Positions 42,042 through 48,182 of a stretch of 48,182 bases of DNA are shown one piece after another. Origin of the DNA: Chlorobiota bacterium (GTDB lineage: Bacteria > Bacteroidota > Bacteroidia > Bacteroidales > F082); the NCBI GenBank assembly GCA_013151215.1, contig JAADIS010000029.1:1-48182 (forward strand), given 5' to 3'. The notes beneath the pieces were generated by a model. It was not told the origin of the DNA and did not search any database. It was given only the letters and a program-made list of their open reading frames with translations. Both the position numbers and the translations under genes were made by a program. How positions within the stretch are numbered: the first letter of the stretch is position 1; the number at the start of each line of letters is the position of its first letter.

Positions 42042-43834
42042 ATGAGTTTTTTCGATTTAAATGATACATTAAAGCCTTTAACCGCACTAAAACAGTTCGG
42101 CAAAAAGCCTCATACGATAAATTATCCAAAAAAATCACTCTGGAAGCAGCCGACCGCTATCGTGGTCTTCATTACAATAATCTCGATGAATGCATTGGTT
42201 GCGGAAACTGTTCAACTATTTGCCAGAATGCAGCTATCGACATGATTCATATCGAGGGCCATGAAGGCGGAAAAGGTGACTCAGGCCTGCGCCCGAGGGT
42301 CGATAACGGACGTTGCTGCTGGTGTGCTCTTTGTGTTGAGGTTTGTCCCACAGGAAGCCTTAGCCTAACAAAAGAATATAATTTCGTCAGTGATGATCCC
42401 AACGACTTTTTGTGGATACCGGGAGTCGATAATCCCGAAGGCAAGGATAAACTTTCCTTTACAAGTGGAACGGATACCTCCCTAAATGATTTCAAACGTA
42501 TTCCCATGCCGGAAATGGAAGGTATGGAACGAGTGAAATCCTTTGCCGAGGTTGTGTTGGGTTATAACGAAGAAATGGCCCGTGAGGAAGCTTCCCGCTG
42601 TATCAGCTGCGGACTTTGTACCGAGGTTTGCCCCGAGCATATGCACATACCCGAATATATTAACGCAATTGCCACGGGAAACGATGCAGATGCACTTCGT
42701 ATCATATACGACAACAACCCCTTGCCTGAAATGTGCGGAAAGGTTTGTACGCGCAGGTGCGAGGATGTTTGTGCCATAGCAACACGTGGCGATTCAGTTG
42801 CCATACGTTGGCTGAAACGCTATGCGACCGAAACTGCAGCCACATCCGATTTGGTTTACGATATCGTAAACCCTGAAATCCGTCCTGCCAACGGCAAGAC
42901 CGTGGGTATTATAGGAGCAGGCCCTTCAGGACTTACTGCTGCCTATTATCTGGCTCTCCGCGGTTACGACGTAAATATTTACGAAGCCAATGCAAAGGCA
43001 GGTGGAATGACCATGTACGGTATCCCAAAATATCGCTTCCCTCTTGACAGCCTTGATAAACAAATCGAATATATCGAGAAAATAGGTGTCAAGATCAACT
43101 ATAACACAAAAGTCGGGAAAGATATTTCGTTCGATAAGATTTATAAAGAAAATGACGCCGTGTTTATGGGAGTTGGTTTCCCGAAAGCATGGACATTGGG
43201 TATAGATGGCGAAGACGCCCAAGGCTCGATGCAGGCCGTCAACTACCTGCACATGATAAACGCAGGCGAAGAAGTTGAAATTGGAGACAAGGTAGCCGTA
43301 ATAGGTGGTGGCAACGTTGCAATTGATGCCGCCCGCGTAAGTGCCCGCATGGGTGCGGATGTTACTATTCTGTATCGACGTCGCGTGGAGGATATGCCGG
43401 CCGACTGGGAAGAAATAGAAGGTGCCGAAGATGAAGGTATCAATATCGTTCCCCAGGCTATTCCTATTAAGGTCCATAAGGACAAGAACGGAAAAGTGGA
43501 ATCGGTGGAATATCTGATGGCTGAGATGGTAGCCGACGATAAAGGCGGACGACCAAAACCTGTGGCTATTGAAGGAAGCAATAAAATCCTTAAAGTAACC
43601 GCTGTAATGGGAGCCATCGGTCAGCAAGGCGACTATAGTTTCCTTGAAGATTATTCCGAAAAAATCAAAGAAGAACGCGGACGTTTCGTTGTTAACGATA
43701 TGCAACAAACTACCGATCCCAAAGTCTTTGCCGGTGGCGATGCAGTAAACCGTACCGCCGATGCCATATCGGCAATTGCCGATGGCTTCAGGGCAGTAAA
43801 AGGAATAGAGGAATTCTTATTAGGAGTAAAGTAA
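42042..43834 (+). CDS. Ferredoxin subunit (NuoI/MbxN) fused to GltD/NfnL-type flavoprotein; needs -1 frameshift
   Basis: Two frames form one product of about 597 aa if the ribosome shifts -1 at 42128-42134. Residues 1-31 (MSFFDLNDTLKPL...) come from frame 1. The rest carries two [4Fe-4S] motifs (Cys 51-54-57-61 and Cys 92-95-98-102), then a GltD-type region with RCISCGLCTEVCP, an FAD site GAGPSG and an NAD(P) site GGGNVA, ending in GGDAVNRTADAISAIADG. Without the shift, frame 1 stops at 42245 after 67 aa and only an ATG at 42242 (overlapping as ATGA) could give the truncated 530-aa flavoprotein. It is the last gene of the operon. A missed base in the A7 run is an equal alternative. Confidence 0.85.
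42128..42134 (+). other. Slippery heptamer A_AAA_AAA (frameshift or indel site)
   Basis: Seven As are positioned exactly as X_XXY_YYZ in the upstream frame (CCA AAA AAA TCA). After a -1 shift the frame reads on as ITLEAADRYRGLHYNNLDEC, the expected NuoI-like sequence. A 6-bp hairpin (GACCGC at 42152-42157 with GTGGTC at 42162-42167) lies 17 nt downstream, farther than in typical programmed sites, and no upstream Shine-Dalgarno stimulator is seen. Confidence 0.7.
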
Positions 43835-43851
43835 TTTCATGTTTAGTATGC

Positions 43852-43890
43852 AAAAAAGGCTGTCCTTTTGAGACAGCCTTTTTTTTATTT
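43852..43890 (+). terminator. Rho-independent terminator of the Mbx-like operon
   Basis: AAAAAAGGCTGTC (43852-43864) pairs with GACAGCCTTTTTT (43872-43884) around a 7-nt loop, ending in a long T tract. It follows the flavoprotein stop by 17 nt. Confidence 0.88.
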
Positions 43891-44020
43891 TTCAAAAGGG
43901 GGTATCTTTAAGCAAGATTCCCCAAGGGTATTAATTCCTTAAACGACAGGCTGTTGTTGACCAAGGAAGATTAATCATCAACACAAATCTTTAATGCTGA
44001 CCGCCAACAAAAACTAAAAA

Positions 44021-44806
44021 TCAAAAATGCGGTTTTCGTTTTTCCAAAAAGGCCGCCATGCCCTCTTGTCCTTCCTCGGAAGCACGAAGTTTTGCTATCA
44101 GCCTGCTCGTAAGTTCCACGCTTTCGTCGATATCCTTTCCAAGAATATTTTTTATTAACGCCTTGGTTTGTTTGACCGCGTCAGGAGCACTGCTTTCAAA
44201 CTCGTCTAATATCCTGCTCAAAGGATTTTCGGTAAGGCCGTTTTCATAAACATGATTTACCAGGTTCCACCTTTTTGCCTCATCTGCCTTGAAACGCTTT
44301 CCTGTCATCATTAATTCCTTTGCGCCAAACTCACCGATGCGTTTAATCACAAAAGGTGCTATGGTTGCTGCTGCTATACCCAGTTTTACTTCGCTAAAAG
44401 CGAAGGTAGTGTTCTTTTCCGCTATGGCAATATCGCAAGCGGCAATAAGGCCGTTGGCCCCTCCGAATGCAGCCCCGTGTATCAATGCAATGGTCGGGAC
44501 CGGACAATCGTAAATAGCCGTGAAAAGTCCGGCAAGTTTTTTCCCGTCGGCTACATTTTCTTCAAAACCGAAACCGGCTATGCTCTTCATATAGTTGAGG
44601 TCGGCGCCCGCAGAAAACGATTTCCCGTTACCCGTCAATACAACAGCCCTAATGGATTTATCTTCCTTAAACGAGCTAAAAACCTCGCTTAGCTCTGCAA
44701 TCATCTCCGCATTCATAGCATTATGTACTTCCGGCCGGTTGAGGTTAAGCCAAACAACTTTATTGTTGGTGTTTATGCTTATGGTATTGAATTTTCTATC
44801 TTTCAT
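44021..44806 (-). CDS. Enoyl-CoA hydratase/isomerase family protein
   Basis: A 261-aa crotonase-fold protein acting on an acyl-CoA in the cytosol. The oxyanion-hole segments are KSFSAGADLNYMK (about 68-80) and IHGAAFGGANGLIAACDIAIA (quoted in part: HGAAFGGANGLIAACDIA, about 114-131). FAFSEVKLGIAAATIAPFV completes the core. The second Glu of the classical hydratase pair is not obvious (LGIAAATIAP in place of LGxxPGxGG), resembling methylglutaconyl-CoA hydratase-like members. It stands alone between the Mbx-like operon and the restriction-modification genes. Confidence 0.88.
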   Translation of the reverse strand: MKDRKFNTISINTNNKVVWLNLNRPEVHNAMNAEMIAELSEVFSSFKEDKSIRAVVLTGNGKSFSAGADLNYMKSIAGFGFEENVADGKKLAGLFTAIYDCPVPTIALIHGAAFGGANGLIAACDIAIAEKNTTFAFSEVKLGIAAATIAPFVIKRIGEFGAKELMMTGKRFKADEAKRWNLVNHVYENGLTENPLSRILDEFESSAPDAVKQTKALIKNILGKDIDESVELTSRLIAKLRASEEGQEGMAAFLEKRKPHF

Positions 44807-44928
44807 CTTCTATAATTCTAAAATTGTATAATTATTCGTCTTCGACAAACTATTTCGAGCCAATTTAGTAAAAAATATGTAGGTATTGCAGTATTACCCT
44901 AGACATGGCAACTTTGATGTATATATTT

Positions 44929-46560
44929 TTATATTGTTTTCAATCCCAATTCTTTTAAAAATTTATTGTGTTTTGAGGTGTTATCCTTTATTCGTTTTTC
45001 AATTTCTCCCAAATCAGCATTAACTTTATTCAAGTCAATTTTAACCTCTTCTTCCGCCGTACTCACATATCTCGAAATGTTCAGGTTATAGTCGTTCTTT
45101 TCAATCTCGGCCATTGAAACTCTACGAGCATAACGTTCTATCTTTTCTGGTCTGTATTTATACGCTTCTACAATTTTTTGAATATCGTTGGGTTCTCCAT
45201 CTTTACCTTCTCTGAGGATATTCTGCCTTTTGCCTTTTTCAAAATGTTCACTAGCATTAATGAACAATACATCATCATCCTTCTTGCATTTCTTCAGCAC
45301 AAGAATACATACCGGAATACCTGTAGAATAGAACAAATTAGAAGGTAAACCAATTACGGTGTCAATATTATTATCTTTTAAAAGTTTGGTGCGAATCCTT
45401 GCTTCTGCCCCACCTCGGAATAAAACTCCATGAGGTAATATTATTGCCATAGTTCCTTCTGTTCCCAAATAATGAAAACCGTGCAGTAAAAAAGCAAAAT
45501 CGGCTGCTGATTTTGGAGCAAGACCATAACTTTTGAAACGGAAATCCTCTGATAAAGTATCATTTGGCTCCCAACGTAAACTAAAAGGCGGATTAGCTAC
45601 AACGGCATCAAATTCCATTTTTTTTGCCGGATTCATTTCGTTGAGCATCTCCCATTGGTTTAATAATGTATCACCGTGGAAAATCTCGAACTCGGTATCT
45701 TTCATGCCGTGCAAGAGCATGTTCATTCTTGCCAGGTTGTAGGTGGTAATATTGTTCTCTTGTCCGTAGATTTTGCCCACTGTACCACCATTGTCCTTGA
45801 TACGCTTTCTTACGTTTAACAACAAAGAACCCGAACCACAGGCAAAATCCATCACCTTATTCAATTTGTTTTTCTTTCCAGTACTTGGGTCTTGACTGTC
45901 AAGTGTAACAATTTCTGAAAGGATAGTAGAAATTTGCTGAGGTGTATAAAACTCCCCGGCTTTTTTACCCGAACCTGCGGCAAACTGACCTATCAAATAT
46001 TCATAGGCATCCCCAAGCGTATCGGTATCCGTAGAAAAATCAGCAATGCCTTCAGCAATTTTCTGAATGATGGTGCAGAGTTTTTTGTTACGCTCAGTAG
46101 GTGTTTTTCCAAGTTTTTCGGAGTTTAGGTTGATTTCCGAAAATAAGCCCTGGAAAGAATTGTCAAACGATTCGTTTTCGATATATTCAAAACCTTTTTC
46201 CAAAGTTTGAAGCAATTCATCATTCTGTGTTCGTGCCAATTCGGTAATATTGTTCCAAAGATGTTTGGGCTTAATCACATAATGCACTTTTCTTCGCATT
46301 TGCTTTTCAAACTCGGCTACGTCCGCTTCATTTTCGGCATACCAAACTGCCAACGGAGTACGATTGTCGTCTTCGCTCAACCGCGGGTAATCTCTCCCCA
46401 ATTCCTTTTTGGCAGATTCTTCATAATTGGCAGATAAATATCTGAGGAAAAGGAACGAAAGCATATAATCGCGGAAATCATCCGCATTCATTGCACCACG
46501 TAATTGGTCTGCTATATTCCAGAGGGTTTTTCCGAGTTGTTGTTGTTCTTTTTGCGTCAT
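44929..46560 (-). CDS. hsdM: Type I restriction-modification N6-adenine methyltransferase subunit
   Basis: A 543-aa HsdM: an N-terminal HsdM_N helical domain (WNIADQLRGAMNADDFRDYML, quoted in part: DQLRGAMNADDFRDYML), then the N6_Mtase domain with the S-adenosylmethionine site FACGSG (239-244) and the catalytic motif NPPF (323-326), and a C-terminal coiled region. With HsdS it forms the methylation complex. It follows the transposase gene directly, overlapping it by 4 bp (ATGA at 46557-46560), so translation may be coupled. Confidence 0.94.
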   Translation of the reverse strand: MTQKEQQQLGKTLWNIADQLRGAMNADDFRDYMLSFLFLRYLSANYEESAKKELGRDYPRLSEDDNRTPLAVWYAENEADVAEFEKQMRRKVHYVIKPKHLWNNITELARTQNDELLQTLEKGFEYIENESFDNSFQGLFSEINLNSEKLGKTPTERNKKLCTIIQKIAEGIADFSTDTDTLGDAYEYLIGQFAAGSGKKAGEFYTPQQISTILSEIVTLDSQDPSTGKKNKLNKVMDFACGSGSLLLNVRKRIKDNGGTVGKIYGQENNITTYNLARMNMLLHGMKDTEFEIFHGDTLLNQWEMLNEMNPAKKMEFDAVVANPPFSLRWEPNDTLSEDFRFKSYGLAPKSAADFAFLLHGFHYLGTEGTMAIILPHGVLFRGGAEARIRTKLLKDNNIDTVIGLPSNLFYSTGIPVCILVLKKCKKDDDVLFINASEHFEKGKRQNILREGKDGEPNDIQKIVEAYKYRPEKIERYARRVSMAEIEKNDYNLNISRYVSTAEEEVKIDLNKVNADLGEIEKRIKDNTSKHNKFLKELGLKTI

Positions 46561-47105
46561 AGTTTTTTCAATTTATCATTATTCCAATTTAATGGATTGT
46601 TTAGAATATATTCGGATATTCTGTTGTATGATTTTCCATTACGAACAACATTGTCGTAATACCGAGGTTGCCATTGAAAATCGGGGTTGATTTTACGGGC
46701 ATTTTTGGTAACACCGATTTTATATCCGCGCATTATGGATGCCAAATTTTTTGATTGAGGGCCAAACCGATTTTTGTATGGTGGTTGTAGAGGCGCAAAA
46801 TTTTGCGCCTCTACGTTACCACCATTGTTTATTTTGGAAATTTCAATAATACCGTGAACATGATTGGGCATGATGATGTGGTTATGCAATACCACAAATG
46901 GGAAATGTTGTGGTATTTCCAACCAATATTTTTCTGCCATTTCCCCCAATTCAGACCGAATCATGGTTCCGTTGGATACATTCCCAAAAAAACAGGTCCT
47001 GTTTTTGCAACAAATGGCAACAAAATACAATGCGTTAGAACCGTAATCCCAATTTGGTAAACGGGCTGATGCTATACGGTATTTATTTTTATATTTTTTG
47101 TTCAT
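46557..47105 (-). CDS. REP-associated tyrosine transposase (RAYT, Y1/IS200-like)
   Basis: A 182-aa single-strand transposase homologue. The HUH metal-binding motif is His 82-Val-His 84 in MPNHVHGI and the predicted nucleophile is Tyr 128 in IMRGYKIGVT. ATG 47105 is chosen; the longer frame from 47186 only adds a translation of the hsdS-end repeats. Start overlaps the hsdS stop by 17 bp and the stop overlaps the hsdM start by 4 bp, so the gene is embedded between hsdS and hsdM. Residues 98-106 are encoded by a perfect palindrome. RAYTs act on REP-type hairpins; activity here is inferred. Confidence 0.88.
   Translation of the reverse strand: MNKKYKNKYRIASARLPNWDYGSNALYFVAICCKNRTCFFGNVSNGTMIRSELGEMAEKYWLEIPQHFPFVVLHNHIIMPNHVHGIIEISKINNGGNVEAQNFAPLQPPYKNRFGPQSKNLASIMRGYKIGVTKNARKINPDFQWQPRYYDNVVRNGKSYNRISEYILNNPLNWNNDKLKKL
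46781..46822. repeat. Long palindrome within the RAYT gene (REP-like hairpin)
   Basis: The core at 46787-46814 is a perfect 28-bp palindrome (half-site GTAGAGGCGCAAAA). The outer arms GTGGT (46781-46785) and ACCAC (46818-46822) extend it with a small internal loop. It is translated in frame as VEAQNFAPL. Its centre resembles the hairpin at 47179-47198 in hsdS. Confidence 0.8.
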
Positions 47106-48182
47106 GTTGTTGAGGCTGGGTGGCAATGTTTTGAGGTGCAGTGTTTTTAGGCGTAATATCTTGAGACGCAATATCTTGAGACGCAATGTTTTGCGTCTTT
47201 ACCGGAAACAAGCCCTGCATTAAACCTTTTTTATGTTGCTGCAATTGCTCTATTTTCTCCGCCTGTGCTGTAATTAACTCATCTAAAACTGAAAGACATG
47301 AAACGATTTTTTGTTGCTCTTTCAGTTTTGGAATAAATAAACTTAATTTTCTAATCTGTGAAACAGATACGACATTCTTTATGGCTCCCCCAGCAGATTG
47401 AGATAAAAGTTTATTTTGATTATTATCCGTTTCTAAAGACATTTTTACAAATAAATTATCGTAACCTTTCTTAACTGTTAATTTTAATAGAGCTTGATTA
47501 ATTACACCAACTTCGAAATCCTGGGGAATTATGGCAAATTTCCCCATTGTACCAGAACAACTCATAATTAAGTCTCCCGGCTTAATCGAGAACCTTATTA
47601 ATTCAGAAAATTTCTCATCATTTATATAATATCGAAAGAAATCAAAATCACCATAAATTGCATGTGATTGTTCGTATACTACATAACCTTTCTTAACAAA
47701 TATTTCCTTCTTTAAAGCACCTCCAAATGGACCTCTAACCAAATTGCAAGTATCCTCAAGTGATCTTTCCACCCACTCCCCATCATCCTCAAACTCCTGA
47801 AAGCGATATTTAGGCACTTTCTCCCCTTCCTTCGGAAAGAGGTTTTGCATCAGCCCTTTTTTGTGAGCTTTAAGGGTATCTAGTTTGTCTTTGTGGGCTG
47901 TTATCAACTCATCTAAAGATGAAAGGCAGGAGGCGATTTTTTGTTGTTCTTTGGGTTTCGGAATTTCAACTTTAATTTTTGATAAATCACTAGAATTGAT
48001 TGCTGGATAATTCGAACCTGTACACTTTGCTAAAACCCTGCCTACGAAATTATTGGAATGAACATACTGAAATAAGTACATGTTAGATTGAAAAGCTCTT
48101 AGTTGGGCATAACCAGTAGATGCTACGTAATCAAGATTGTCATCAGGATTAAAGAAGTAATTATTTTTCTGATATGGTCGAA
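47089..48182 (-). CDS. hsdS: Type I restriction-modification specificity subunit, 5' end missing
   Basis: The frame runs open to the right edge (in-frame RPYQKNNYFFNPDDN... precedes the first internal Met at 48081), so the N-terminal part is outside the window. Visible are the end of the first target-recognition domain, a conserved coiled repeat (EQQKIASCLSSLDELITAHK), a second target-recognition domain (about EWVERSLEDTCNLVRG onward) and the second coiled repeat (EQQKIVSCLSVLDELITAQ). Both coils end in HKKGLMQxLFP, as usual. Unusually, the C-terminus adds a tail of tandem pentapeptides encoded by 15-bp repeats. It sits upstream of RAYT and hsdM. Confidence 0.92.
   Translation of the reverse strand, partial: RPYQKNNYFFNPDDNLDYVASTGYAQLRAFQSNMYLFQYVHSNNFVGRVLAKCTGSNYPAINSSDLSKIKVEIPKPKEQQKIASCLSSLDELITAHKDKLDTLKAHKKGLMQNLFPKEGEKVPKYRFQEFEDDGEWVERSLEDTCNLVRGPFGGALKKEIFVKKGYVVYEQSHAIYGDFDFFRYYINDEKFSELIRFSIKPGDLIMSCSGTMGKFAIIPQDFEVGVINQALLKLTVKKGYDNLFVKMSLETDNNQNKLLSQSAGGAIKNVVSVSQIRKLSLFIPKLKEQQKIVSCLSVLDELITAQAEKIEQLQQHKKGLMQGLFPVKTQNIASQDIASQDITPKNTAPQNIATQPQQHEQKI
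47116..47198. repeat. Tandem 15-bp repeats plus hairpin at the end of hsdS
   Basis: Five degenerate 15-bp units lie end to end at 47116-47130, 47131-47145, 47146-47160, 47161-47175 and 47176-47190, the best being TTGAGACGCAATATC and TTGAGACGCAATGTT. The last unit forms the stem AGACGCAA (47179-47186) with TTGCGTCT (47191-47198). In hsdS the units encode NIASQ, DIASQ, DITPK, NTAPQ and NIATQ. It resembles the palindrome inside the RAYT gene. Confidence 0.8.

Noticed and set aside
40942-42138. 398-aa open frame on the minus strand opposite nuoD
   Set aside because: It is a shadow of the nuoD codons; no recognisable domain, start context or promoter, and the plus strand is a clear complex-I-type gene.
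42042-42245. 67-aa frame as an independent gene
   Set aside because: Its first 31 residues match the start of a NuoI-like subunit, and the rest is out-of-frame translation of the ferredoxin motif; better explained by the -1 shift.
42242-43834. Glutamate synthase small subunit (gltD) as such
   Set aside because: There is no gltB nearby, and the protein continues from a two-cluster NuoI-like domain at the end of an Mbx-like operon, so the GltD resemblance reflects the flavoprotein family only.
47106-47186. Longer RAYT start with RLKIL repeats
   Set aside because: The additional 27 residues are an alternative-frame translation of the hsdS 15-bp repeats; the ATG at 47105 starts the conserved RAYT region.
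47116-47198. CRISPR-like array
   Set aside because: The 15-bp units are contiguous with no spacers and are translated in frame in hsdS.

Overview
The window looks like chromosome from an anaerobic or facultatively anaerobic member of the Bacteroidota, probably order Bacteroidales or a relative. The main evidence is a set of Bacteroidota-type promoters (TTTG or TTG, a spacer of 17-21 nt, then TAnnTTTG), for example at 507-537, 450-482, 10303-10334 and 12084-12116. Gene content agrees: an alpha2-type glycyl-tRNA synthetase, LytS/LytTR signalling, DUF3857 transglutaminase-like proteins, many exported lipoproteins and a GIY-YIG protein next to a tRNA. No rRNA or CRISPR array was seen.

Layout. 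1-7.9 kb is housekeeping: GIY-YIG nuclease, tRNA-Leu(CAA), prs-rplY-pth, glyS, a zinc ribbon protein, an ornithine carbamoyltransferase, a MeaB/ArgK GTPase and an acyl-ACP thioesterase. 7.9-16 kb is envelope: an outer-membrane barrel plus lipoprotein operon, an MltF-like lytic transglycosylase, TatA and a pair of DUF3857 proteins, one of which has lost its transglutaminase catalytic residues. 16.6-31.5 kb is accessory: a retropepsin-like/PDZ protein, an S41 protease, a GNAT enzyme, a CPBP protease, a beta-lactamase-fold lipoprotein with a newly noticed 52-aa membrane peptide gene, then two erythromycin-esterase-family proteins flanking two tandem LytS-type kinases and one LytTR regulator, followed by an ABC exporter.

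32-43.8 kb is the most striking locus: one long, tightly packed operon. It opens with a dihydroorotate-dehydrogenase-like gene and continues with a full Mrp/complex-I hybrid in the same order as the archaeal Mbx (MBS) cluster: MrpE, F, G, MbhD, a fused E-F/MrpB subunit, MrpC, two MrpD/NuoL-type pump subunits, NuoH, NuoB, NuoC, NuoD and a two-cluster ferredoxin subunit. The ferredoxin subunit is joined in one reading frame to a GltD/NfnL-type FAD-NAD(P) oxidoreductase. The NuoB-like subunit has only three cysteines, and the NuoD-like subunit keeps three of four nickel-site cysteines. This suggests an ion-pumping ferredoxin/NAD(P)H or sulfur-linked oxidoreductase, not a hydrogenase. The last gene needs a -1 shift at an in-phase A_AAA_AAA heptamer (42128-42134) to be full length.

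44-48.2 kb (minus strand) holds an enoyl-CoA hydratase and part of a type I restriction-modification locus in the order hsdS, REP-associated tyrosine transposase, hsdM, with overlapping reading frames. The transposase gene contains a perfect 28-bp palindrome in frame, and the end of hsdS carries tandem 15-bp repeats of related sequence. hsdS runs off the right edge and hsdR is not in the window.
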